A stretch of DNA of 64,000 bases, from contig CACVBU010001021.1 of assembly GCA_902728285.1 (NCBI GenBank), forward strand, positions 248,001-312,000, written 5' to 3'. The translations under genes were made by a program, and so were the position numbers. Shown one piece after another: positions 35,313 to 61,700 of this stretch; position 1 is the first letter of the stretch, and every line of letters begins with the position of its first letter. The notes under the pieces are model-generated. The model was not told the origin of the DNA. It made no database searches and was given only the letters and a program-made list of their open reading frames with translations. The stretch is from Clytia hemisphaerica. Its lineage: Eukaryota; Cnidaria; Hydrozoa; Leptothecata; Clytiidae.

Positions 35313-36190
35313 TTCATTTTGTGGTTTATTTTTATAACTACTATCGAGTTTTTTAGAACTTTAGTAGAGCTTATTTTTGTTAATAATTTATACAGTTCGT
35401 TTTCGTACTTTTCAAACTTTTTTTCAGTGCAATCGAATGACCATATAATTGGGTTTCTTTTTTGTAGTTCTATTGCACCTTAAATTCAACCATCCCTTCA
35501 TCGAGCAAAGTCTCGCATACACTAAGGATTTTAACTTGGAATTGTTTTTGAATGGAATTTTTGCGTACAGATAAATAAAGGTGTATACATATTAATATTT
35601 TCGTTAATTGTTATTACTCTTAAAGATGTATATATGAAAGGCTTTCAACAGGCCTTCTTTATTTTTGTTGATGATAGGATCCAAAAATCTCGAATTCGTC
35701 CACGGATGTATTGTTGGTCTGTCGAACTTGAGATTTTTGCGGCATTTTAATCACGGAGAAAAGATGAAACACCAGCCTTTTGGTTCAAATTATACAGACT
35801 CAATTTTATTGAAAATCACGCATTTCTGTCGGTACCCATTTCTGTCTTTACAATGTATCAACTGGGTAATTCCCATATACAACAACTTAAATCAAGAAAG
35901 ATCTCTATTGTGAAAATATCTAAAAACAAGATATGACAAGAAAAAATATCTAATAATATTATCCTGTTTTGAGAAAAATATCATTTTAAAACAAGATAAT
36001 TTAGGTTGAAATGTGCACTTGGTTTTAATCTTAAAACAAGAAAATTCTTCTAGATAAAAAATCTATGCCATCTCAAATCAAGATAAAATTTCTTACCCAT
36101 CGGAATAGAAAATTTATCTTGAAAGTGGGATAATTTATCTAGTATTAAGAATTTGTATCTACTTTTTAGAAAATTATTTTTTACAGTGTA

Positions 36191-37559
36191 CTGTATGCCT
36201 GTTATATTTTCGTTCGTCGTCGTGACTTTACCGATTTACTTAATTAATTGGTCAGCCTAAGCTGAGCATTCAAATAGGTAAAATTTTCCATAAGACGGCA
36301 AAAAAAAAATCCGATTTTCCGATCTCACTTTGATTTCTAAACTTTCTTCCGATCGGGTTCACTTTTTGGGTACTTTTAGCGTGCGTTGTTTTTACAGATC
36401 ATAATGTAGTTTCAAGATGGCGGCTCAAGTGATAGTCAGATGTGATAAGTCAGTGTTGTACCAAAGTATTTCCAGTGTAAATCTGTTGCAAGCTTCAATT
36501 TCTGTCATTTATTTTCTTAACTCGGCAAATCAAACACATGATTTTCATCAAGGGGATTCTTTTTCTATATCCTTTGAAGGTTTAAAGCCGTTTGCTCAAG
36601 TTTTTGTTTATGTTGAATTTTCTGATATATACTTTTTATTGCTGCTTTTTAATAGTTTTTGCAATAAAAACATATTTTTCTTGTTTGCCTCTAGGGGAAT
36701 TGATGGTGTTATAATGTTATTGGGATTTGATAAAGTTTACAAAAGTACAGCCACTGTATAAATTTGATATGTGCTTTTTTGGACTTGGACGTGTTTGTGA
36801 TAAAGGCGAATCGCAAAAAACTGTTTGGTTCTCGCCATTTCTACTTTAAAAAGTGGGAGTCGTTCGGCCGGGAAGTTGAAAATATTTTTCTGTTAAGAAG
36901 CAGCTATACATCTTGTTGAAAGGGAATTCGTGTGGGCTGATCCAAATTTTAAAATTGAGAAACCGTGGATAAACTGGTGTTTTCGGTTTACTCTCCATTA
37001 GCATGCGGCTCTCTACTTCGATTTGAAAACTTTTAAACACAGAGCGTGAAGAGGTCGACAGTGGAAATCCAGCAAAGCAGCGGAAAAGCTTTCCGACTCT
37101 CCAGCTCTACCTGCTGACCGTAAATCAGATGACGGGAACCAAATGATGACATCACATCTCCTATTATTAATTGGACTTGCAAAATTATGACAAATGGTCT
37201 TTGGAATTTGATCATTTATATTAATATTAATATATACAGTTCTTGTTGAAATTGATCAAACTATTTTTCACGCAGTTCCGGACGCAGATTGTGTTTTTCT
37301 TAACCTTTTCTAACCTTGGCGCACATTTTGGCTGAATGATGGAATGGAATGAATGGCGATAACAGTTTATAGATATCTCTTATCAGACTTGCCGAAAGTG
37401 GGCTGCCGTCAAGTTACACAACATGCACACTCTCGTCACAACTTGCACAGCCATAACAAACAGGTCTGGTCTTCATTTAACATTGTTTTAAAGTTTAAAA
37501 AACACTGCCAGTGCTTGGCACAGAAGAGAGGACTCGCAGTTGTAATTAATTGCACATTC
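36191..37559. other. gene-free stretch
   Basis: A 115-codon ORF from 36417 (ATGGCGGCT start) has no recognisable domain and a hydrophobic, low-complexity end. I do not call it a gene. Confidence 0.45.
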
Positions 37560-38474
37560 TGATAAATAACGAGATTGCTCACGAGAATTTTTAACCCGCG
37601 CGAGCAAACCCGCACCTGTCAATCATTTTTTAGACTTGTCAATCAATTTTTAGCTGCTTTTTTTCACTTGTGGTTCTGAAAAAAAGTGATAATAATAAAA
37701 AAAGACAAAAGTCGATTTTTATGCATGTTTTTTAGTTGAAAGTTTTGGAATACTGGATTTTCAAGCGAAGGGAAAGTCAGACTCTTGACTCTCCACCCGC
37801 TAACCACAACCTGATCTATTTTGAAATACTGTACTTGACATTGAGTCAAACTGCAATGAGGTGACACCACTTACAAAATTTTCTTAAAAATATAACGGAG
37901 ATTTTCAAAAATATCAATAAGAGCTCATAAAACCAGAAAAAGTTTAGTCAATGCTGACAAAATAACGCAAACTCCAACGCACCGTATAGGATTCGAACTC
38001 TCGAAAATGACTTTCACAAGCCTTCCAGACCAACACCTTATCCGCTCGGCCACTGAAAATGCAATAATTTTAGACAATGATGAAAGATACAATAAGTTTA
38101 TTTACCATGACCTGTATAGTTTTATTTACCCTGTCATGGTATTAACTGCTTAAACAAATGATTTTAGATCATTTCCAACATGCGGGAGCCGATCGCCGAT
38201 TCTCATGGGATTTACAGGACTCTTTAGTGGGACTGCTGCAAACGGGCTGTAAACCCTACTAGCGCCTGTAAAATTAGAATTTTCATCCGGGGGGAGTTAG
38301 GACACTCTCCAATCTCATTTGAGTCTCAAAAGACTGAGGAGAGGAGCTTTTTTTTTGCATACAGTACCCATATACAGCAGACAGAATCCACAGAGCGTAC
38401 ACGCGCGGGCGATTAAACACGATCGCGCGGAATGCGGGTCAAAAAATTCCCGTGAGCAATCTCGTTATTTATCA
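37560..38474. mobile_element. 915-bp TIR element containing a tRNA-like remnant
   Basis: Ends TGATAAATAACGAGATTGCT continuing to CACG.GAATTTTT and ACCCGC in inverse orientation. Confidence 0.75.
37975..38055 (-). pseudogene. tRNA-like sequence, probably a SINE head
   Basis: The minus strand shows an A-box-like GTGGCCGAGCGGATAAGG and B-box AGTTCGAATCC with class II (Ser/Leu-like) spacing. The anticodon stem does not pair well. Confidence 0.45.
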
Positions 38475-38756
38475 AAAAGTTTAATTGCTACACCGCTGCC
38501 CTGTTGAATTTGTTTATTATGGTTGTGTGTTTATTCCGCCAAGGCGGTAAATCAATCGCCCAAATTCATAGACAAATTAAAAGCGAGTTTAAAGCAAAAC
38601 GGGGGAAAAATGAGCTTCCCCGCATAGTTATGAATTTTAAGTTTTGCTTTCGATTATCATTTGCGTCCAGCAAAGTCTTCAAGATGGTTGTGTGCATGTT
38701 GTGTAACTTGACGGTTACTAAACTACAAAATTTCTTTACCCAGACTGGAGGGGCCA

Positions 38757-38907
38757 TCCATATAGTACGTACACAGTGAAGGGGGAGAGGGGGTTCAGCA
38801 AAAGCGTACATCTATTGTTTAAACAAAGTCATTTCTATTGTTCTCTGCGTACGAGGGGGGAGGGGGCGTCAAATATTTGGAAAATCTTTGCATACGTACT
38901 ATATGGA
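38757..38907. mobile_element. 151-bp MITE
   Basis: Perfect 15-bp ends TCCATATAGTACGTA in inverse orientation; G-rich interior. Confidence 0.75.
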
Positions 38908-39938
38908 CAATGTTAAAGAGAAGTATACTTTGAGCTTCTCGTGGGGGGGGGGGGGTGGAGGAGCTCTCAGGCTTGTTTTACATAATTTTAAATCAAGTTA
39001 TCAAATGTTTCACATTTTGTACATTATTCAACATATTTAGTCTACTCTGTTTCAGTGCATCTCTTACATCTGTTAAACCACTTATTAAAGCTATCTAGCT
39101 AAGCTCTATTGGCTGACCTTCCAGCCTCGGCTGGTTTATTTCACTAATGTAATATCGACTTGTGAAGTATAGTAAAAGTCGTATGACTCACAGTCGTAGA
39201 TACTGGAGTAAATAAATATTTCAGCGTGGTTTCCCTATTGACGATAAAAGGTGATTTCCATGTTAGGCACTTTTTGGCCCAAATTTGCCTAAAAATTATT
39301 TTTTCGAAAATTGGGCTCCATCAGAAATTAAATATTACCATTTTATATCGCTATGCAAAAAATAAGAGAAAAACACCAATTCAATCTGGAGAAATGCTCA
39401 TTTTCCCTAAATATGGCAAAAGGGAATTTCCCCAAATAAGAAAATCCGATTTTTAGGACCAAAAGAAATTTCGGAAAAAACTGCTTTAGACACTTTTTAG
39501 AGAACCTCGCCCTCTATCTTTATGCAAAAAATCAATTTCACAAAATTAATTTTTTTCGAAAATCGGGCTCCGTCACTTTTCGGGAATCACCATTCTACAT
39601 TACTGTGCAAGAAATCAGAAAAAACTAATGAGCCAATCTCGAACGAACATCGGTTAATTTAAAGAATCTCCATCCAACGGGGTAGGCCCGACAAAAGGAT
39701 GACTGAAATAAATAGATATTCATTTCTCAAGATAATTGAAATGGTTTTTGGGATTCAATTTCGCATAAACCCTGAGGAAGATTTTTCAATTATTTCGAAA
39801 AGAGATTTTTTCGGTATAAATAAGGGTACCCTTATGGCTCACAGCATCCCTTTCTCCCCGGGACATGGAGCTAATCACAATGGGAATGGGAACTGGAACC
39901 ACACGGAGAATACTGAAGAACGAATGAACGGGATGTGG
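38908..39938. other. gene-free stretch with a ~250-bp direct duplication
   Basis: 39290-39400 and 39540-39650 share TTTTTTCGAAAATTGGGCTC (second copy ATCGGGCTC) and following text. An ORF from 39699 runs antisense to the NACA 3' end and is not credible. Confidence 0.5.
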
Positions 39939-39944
39939 TTTATT
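39939..39944 (-). terminator. candidate poly(A) signal for NACA
   Basis: Minus-strand AATAAA 142 bases after the NACA stop. Confidence 0.55.
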
Positions 39945-40085
39945 TATATTTTATTACAAAGAGGTCTGTATACAAAGTTTGGTGGTTTTGTACATGAGGT
40001 TGTATGCCCCACTCATCAAACACAATCCCTGTGTATTGATTTGCGTAGATGTCAGAATGCTTGAAGGTTTTGATAGTTTTGCCAT

Positions 40086-54924
<14,839 letters not shown>

Positions 54925-54925
54925 A

Positions 54926-54927
54926 CT
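54926..54927 (-). other. splice acceptor one base before the NACA start
   Basis: Minus-strand TTTTTTCGCATTTCAG, then T, then the ATG at 54924. The transcript leader must therefore come from an upstream exon or a trans-spliced leader. Confidence 0.7.
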
Positions 54928-57900
54928 GAAATGCGAAAAAATAGACAATTTAAGAGCTGTGTAATCTCCTACTGGAAAAATAGAATCCAAAGAGCAAACT
55001 TCAAAACCCTTACTTTGTAATAACGTTATAAACCAAGCTTTTTCAGTAAAATTTCAGACGATGTTAATGGATGAAAACTCCCTTCAAGCTTCTACAACAA
55101 CCATTTCTTCAGGCGTCTAGAGGAGAGATCTCGCTTATCAAAATAAATTTTTAATTGCGCACGCGCTGCTGAAAGCGTCAGGTAAAGTTTACGGTATCGA
55201 AAAGCTTCGATTCTTCCAGAAATTCTGATTTTCGCTAGCGATATTTTTAAACGGCGGAGTCGGCTCAGAAAGCGTTTAAGATAATACTTATTGAATACAT
55301 CGCAGTCTGGAAATTTCACGTATTGAGAAACACAGGTCAGATCTGGAAAAATCCCTTATTCTTAATCTTAGATGGCTTTTTGACGACTCTCGGGGTACGA
55401 GCAAAGACTACTTTGTACGAGGTTGATATGAGGCAGGCGTTTGTACGTTGGGATGTTTGGCATAAGGAGAGCAACATTGCTAAGCAAAGGTTCACTTTTT
55501 TCGCTGGGAATTAAGCCTAAATTCTAATTTGTTTTTGTATACTGTTTAATTGCACTCTCTCTTTGCCCTGCACCGCAATTATTGCATTTAAGATGATAAC
55601 GCTTTAACGCGTTGAAAAAACAGGATTTAGTCAAAATTTCAGTTCCAATAGCTCGCCTTCTATTACTTAGAAGAATAGTCAACTTTAAAATAGCTATACC
55701 ACAAGATAATTAAAAATAAGTGAGACAAAAAAATCTATACCGATTACTTATGTTAAGAATAAATAAATTTGGTTATCCTAAAAACCATGACATTTTTAAA
55801 ATTTTTAAAATTTGGAAATACAGTTTTTCACCCAGTTTAGTTTACATACTAGCCGTCCCGGCGTCGTCCGAGACGACTTCTTACTCCTTTTAATACGCTC
55901 GCTTCGCTCGCTTTTCTATTTTTCAGAAACTTGTAGGGATTTGTATACAAATGTACTTATTTTGCGAGAAGAAATGTTCTTAAATTTAGGCCTTTTTTCG
56001 TAAAAATTGATGTTTAAAATTTTTAAGGGGACACTAAAATTAATGCACATTAAAAAATATGGTGAAAGTATTTTTAGTTGAATTTTGATTTTTCTTCTCC
56101 TTATTAAATTGTATAAATTTGTCATAATTTCTTTTGTTGAAAACCTTCAAACAATAATGTTCTTGACTCGCTAAAAATAATGCTCATGCAAATATTGGTG
56201 AAAATTGAGTTAAAAATTTCTCGCGAGAAATCGGTCATACTTTAAACGTGCTTTTTTTGGGTTTTTGGGAGAGGAAAGACTATTATTTTCCTCACGCAAG
56301 GATGAAGATAAAAAACAAATAGAAATTCAAATTCAGTATTAGAGGTACTTGGCAACACCGATCACTCCAAAGACCACAGTGCTTTACGGTGGAATATAAA
56401 GAGTGCCTTTTTTCAATACCACTTAACAGAGTCAAAAATTATTTAACAATTAAACTCAATGCGTAAGTAAAAGCGTTTTCATTTTGCTATCTCAATAGAA
56501 CAAAAAATAGCAAACATTGATTAAAAAATTTCATAATTGAATTGGGAATAAGTCATCAACTTTTCTCATATTGTCAAGTCCATTAAATTGAAATGTTTTT
56601 ATCAGAGTAACAAATAGAAGGGAAATGTCATCAGAGCTTTATTAATCTCAAGGGTAATCATAAATATGATGTCTTTTTGAAAACTCAAATTTTATCTTCG
56701 ACGTATTCCCATGTGAATCAAAATTAATTCATAACCGACATAAACTTTTTTTTAAAAAACTATACATTATGCTGATAGTGCTATTGCACAGTCAGTTTTG
56801 TTTCTCCATCAAGGAGAAATGTGCTCTCTTGAATGGAAGTGCACTTGGCGAATAGAATTGAATATACAATCAAAAAGGCGCGAAAAAAATTGCCGTGTAT
56901 TTAAAAATCGCTAGCGAAAAAGCCTCATGCGAGAATGGGAGAGTTCCGATTTAAGCGTATTATAATATAGATAGGCATTGCGGCCTGCTTTTATAAAAAG
57001 CATAATAAAACAGATAAAAGACAGTCTTTTGAATTTAAAGTTACGTTTTTTCTTTTGAGTTATATATGATACTATATACATTATCACATTATTAATGCTT
57101 CTTGAGGAATAGGGAGATATTCTACATAAAAACACCATTCTGAAAGATTAGATTTTAAAATTTTCAAAGTTTTCGATTTTTGAAATTGATTTAAACGCCT
57201 ATGAAATAGGAGAAGACTAGATTGCTTATAAAAAAGTTCTTGGGTTTATGATAAAGAGGTGTTAAAATATTTAGCCGCTATGGAATGTTATAAAACACTG
57301 GTTACAAGTAAACCAAGTCCTCTTTATTGGAATCTAGCCTATACGCGTTTGTTAACCTGGTCATAAAATGCTAAGAGTAGGTGGTGGAAACTGGCTATTA
57401 GTTAGTTAATTAGTTTAGAACTAAAAAACATGCCATAAATTCAGTTTGCACAGAATGATATACGTGGTATAAACACAACAAAAAACCGCACCTCAAATAA
57501 TTTCATACTAAATAAACTAAAAAAAATTGGTCTAAATTTTCATTTATCTGTTTATAATATAGAATAATATATAAAAATAACATAAAAAACCAAAAACCCT
57601 AGCTACACTATATTACAAGAATTTGACCAGCAAAAAAAAAACAAAGAAAAAATAATTTAAAAAGATGCTGCAAGTCAGTCTAAAAAGTCACTGAGTTGTG
57701 AGAATAAAATAGGAAATGTAGTCATTGCTGAATATTCTAGGGCTAATTACCAAGGCGCTTAAAATCTGTTTGGGGAGGAATCGTAACTATCAGCTTTCCA
57801 GGATCTCAAATTAAGGTTTAAGGTGTCAATTCTTTCTTTAAAAATTGGTTTAAGCATGATGCCATAAGAGGACTCAGCCTTTTTCATCAAAAGTGAACCC

Positions 57901-58146
57901 TGAAAAAAGCTCTCTACACAGTACAAGAAACGATTAGAGGCTCAAATCTAAAAAAATAGCTAAGAAGAATATGACTATGCCTTTAAAAACTCGTGAATAA
58001 AGAACACCGTTATAAACAATGTTCACATATTCAAGTGTTAGAAACCACAACAATCAAGATATAATTGTGTTATAGATTCTGAAGAGACTGAAGATTTCTC
58101 ACTAAAATATTATTAGTATGAGCTAAAGTAATAAACACAAAACCTG
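54928..58146. other. intergenic region between NACA and the FBXL gene
   Basis: No gene recognised. It must contain the NACA promoter, most likely 55.0-55.4 kb where GC-richer sequence lies, but no 5' untranslated exon could be placed with confidence. The rest is AT-rich with scattered short ORFs. Confidence 0.45.
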
Positions 58147-58152
58147 TTTATT
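58147..58152 (-). terminator. candidate poly(A) signal for the FBXL gene
   Basis: Minus-strand AATAAA about 570 bases after the FBXL stop. Confidence 0.35.
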
Positions 58153-58718
58153 AGAGTCAGTATTGGACTGTTCCATTAAAAAACCACACAGGGTGGGTGG
58201 ACGAACCTTTTCAAGTCAAAAAAAGATTATTCAAAATGTTTGCCAAGGATATAAAAAGGAACGGCCCATTGCCACTAGAAGTTACAAACGAGCTATTGAT
58301 TTGTGCAGTCAGAGTAATATTTAGTGGTTCCTTACTCCATGTAAAGATAAATCTAATATTTTGGTTCAAGGCACTTTTTTTGAGGTACTATGTATTGAAC
58401 CTTGCTGAGAATATCAATTCATGACAGATGCCATCAACCACCTGAATGGGAAAGGAAGGGGGAATGGAGGAAGGGGTTGGGTTCAAAAAGTTGGGTTGAA
58501 TTGAACATTTTGAGGAGGTTCTGGGACCTTATTTGTTATTCTCAGCATTTAATTCCTGGTTCTTTTTGCAAATTGCAATTTCTCAGTTTTCTTTTTTATA
58601 CATAGGCATAGCCTGAAATACCGTTAAATGTTCTTGGGTCAAATTCAACGAAGACAAGAGCGTGCTTCTAAACTATGTGTTTCAATGGTGGCGACCTTCA
58701 TCTTCTATTTTATCTGTT

Positions 58719-61700
58719 TTACAATATCTCGCAACATCTACATGAACGTTGGCGTCGATTGGGCGTGGCAGGCGGTGGGGTGACGGGTGCAAAGTAGGCT
58801 TGAACACGAACGTTTGGGAGACGACTCTATGAAGAGAAAAGAAGATATTATAAGACATTATGTCTTGCTTAGTATTGTAGTAAAATGTCAAATCAAAAAT
58901 AGTCGGTGTCGTAGTAAGTTACCAGACGCCGTATCTTATATCTGGGAATTTTTTAAACTACGCACCCATATAATGTTAACAAATATGTAGAAAGAAGAAG
59001 AGAAAGAAGCATCTTGTAACATTTGAAAAATCACCAATCAACTGATTTTTTCTAGAGAAAATGTATTAGCGGATTCTGATTAATGATCATCTCTGGTGGT
59101 CAGGCCCCTATTAGAAAATCGCTTTACATATACGAGCTATACACCTATCAATCCTTTACTACGCGGTCGGCTTCGGAGGGTACTGGTAATGAATTTTACA
59201 AGGAAATGACGTCTAAATATGTTGTCTTTGAGAATGTTCACGCAAGCAACGATTTCAGACATTTTGACGTCATTCTTTCCTGGTAAACTCGAACCCAGTC
59301 TCCAAGTGTTGATAGGTGCATAAAATAAAGAAGTCGTACCTTAAGCCTTCGGATACCACCACGGGTGATATTATGACAATCATAAAGTTCCAGACGATTC
59401 AAGGAGCGACAATTCCTAAAGAAATAAGAAGAACGTTCATCATTTTGTCATTATTGGAGAAAGTTTGAAAATTTGAACAAGAAACCAACAGTGGGGTTGT
59501 CAAAAAATTGGCCTAAATCCAAAGTTTTGTGCTAGCCCTACTTGCTATTTATTTATGCTTCAGTGTATAAAATTTCAAATAAACTAGAGCAAAAAAGGTT
59601 CTTAAAGGTCAAAACGATAAAAGAAATTAGAGCGAGAAGAATTAGAGGGAGAAGAATCATAGAGGAATTTCTAAAATTTCTAAATGCTTATGGCTAGTTA
59701 GGTTAGTGTTACTATGGCAAAATTTAATTCGATTTTTCTAATTTAATTTTAATTTAATCTAAATTAATTTTTCTAACGTAATTCTTTGGCAATTAAAGTA
59801 AATATCTTAACAATAGAATGATCCTATTGTAATGGTTCAATTATTAGTCAATCGTAAATTGTCTTTTAGTAGCCTGATGACGTTATATTAACTAACCACC
59901 TGGGCGAGTAGAACATTCTAGTTATTTGATCAGTCATAGACCTTTTTTATAAGAAAATTCAAAATTATTGAACTCTTCGAATGTTCTTAATTTGACCAAT
60001 TTTGTGAGTATTTTGATAATATTATTATGCAAGTTCTTTAGAAATTGGGTGTTTTAGAGACCATTAAGGCTTAATAAATTATTCTTAACTTAAGCCTTGT
60101 TCTTATACAGTTTGTTCTTATAAAACGTTTAGACTTCCTCTTTCGTTAATATTTACAACCTGTAAAACTGTAAAACTCAATACAGTTAAAAAGGTTCGCC
60201 AACAGAGCAAATAAAATATATGGTTTCGTTTTTTAACTACCCTTGTTTTATTACTGAAACAGTTAGAACCGATAACCAGTAGGTATGATATGAAATAAAG
60301 GATTCTAATATACCAATGGAGATTGAAAAAGACCTGTTTCATCGTCTCGGGATAGGAGGAGACTATTGTTTACAGCACCAAAAATCTTGTGTAGATACTT
60401 AGAAATTTTCCACGTGGGGATTACATTACTTCTTTCCTCAGCAGAAAGATTTTTACAGAAAAAAGCATCTTTAAATGAATCAAAAATTATAATTAATACC
60501 AGGCAGGTTTAGATTTGGTAACAGAACTTACATCAGGTACTCTAACGCTTGATCAGTGATGAGTGGACAATTATCAAGTTCAATGATTTCCAATTTCTCT
60601 ATTGCGCATGTTCCTCCAGCTAAATGACGTATTCCTTCGTCGGTGATCAATTCACAATGTGAGAATGTCTGTAAGAGAGATGGAGCATTTCATTTTTCTA
60701 TAAAATTGTATGGAATTGGTATTGAGATTGGTTTAACACGTTTATTGGCGACTAAGGGTACTCGAAAAGTTCTGCGTCGATCAGTCACAATCCAAATGCA
60801 TTTGAAGTTCAAGGGGTCAATTTTTCGATTTCCGAAAATGGGGGGCGGCAGTGAACGTGTTTAGGCATTGAAAAACGCAAAAGGGAAATTTTAGTAGAAA
60901 GGAGTTTCAGGAGTTTCAATGGAGAATTTTACCAGCGCGAGTAAATGCTCTTAATATAATTGATTTTTAGACTACCTTGTTTTTCCAAGTTAGAAATTTT
61001 CTATAAAGGCTAAAATATGTCAATGTCTGCTCAACTTCCTTGTTAGGACGGAAAACTTTTTATGTGAAAAATATGAAAAATATAGAAATAACCACACCGA
61101 CCACATCTATTGCTTTGGTGACCATGTGTTTATTATGGAAAATAAATTTTCTAAAAATGTTCCACGAGGAAGTTAAAACAAATAATTCTTTTTAATTTAG
61201 AAATACCATGCAAAAAGTTTCAGCAAACAAAATCGGTTAGGTTGAGTTCTTGTAGAGCGAAATCCACTAAGGAAAACGAGTCTAATTACACGTTGTTTTT
61301 TTATAAGAACATCCAAAATTTTTGAGGCCTTCAGATGTTCTTAACTTTCTGAGTTCCAAGCCTAAAAATATTCTTAACATGTTCTTATTTTCTCCATTTT
61401 TTATGTGTTTTTGTCAATTTTCCTAAGAAATTGGCTGTTTTCGAGTCCGCGAAGCCTTAAAATGTTCTTAACTTTTTCTTAACATTTTGGCCATCAAAGC
61501 CTTATGTTCTTACATAGTTTGTTCTTATAAAAAACGTGTAAGTACTTACCAAATTGACAATTTCTGAGCAATTGTACGACAGACAGTGAAGTGTATGATC
61601 GGTTATCTAAAGAAATAAACAAACAAAGTTTCATTCCACTGGTTTCTTTGAAAAAATGACTTATATTGATACAACATAAGAGGGCTGGAATCTCCAGGCG

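Larger units (their letters stand above)
31317..36190. mobile_element. 4.87-kb element with 23-bp perfect TIRs
   Basis: Both ends read TACACTGTAAAAAATAATTT followed by TCT, and a further GTAGATA/CTAGATA similarity lies beyond. The interior holds the 121-bp satellite, two candidate exons, a piggyBac-like element and a family A element. No intact transposase. It could be one large element or two unrelated ends of the same family. Confidence 0.6.

Noticed and set aside
36417-36761. 115-codon ORF beginning ATGGCGGCT as a possible gene
   Set aside because: No recognised domain, hydrophobic low-complexity C-terminal half, no supporting splice sites; ATGGCGG phrases also occur in several repeats here.
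39699-40064. 121-codon plus-strand ORF next to NACA
   Set aside because: It runs antisense to the NACA 3' untranslated region, has odd composition and no similarity I recognise.
56340-56420. Possible 5S rRNA-like words near 56350
   Set aside because: Only short word similarity; no internal promoter boxes or 120-base structure.
59083-59286. 67-codon ORF between two FBXL exons
   Set aside because: Sits in an intron, wrong strand, contains a local inverted repeat; not conserved in the FBXL family.
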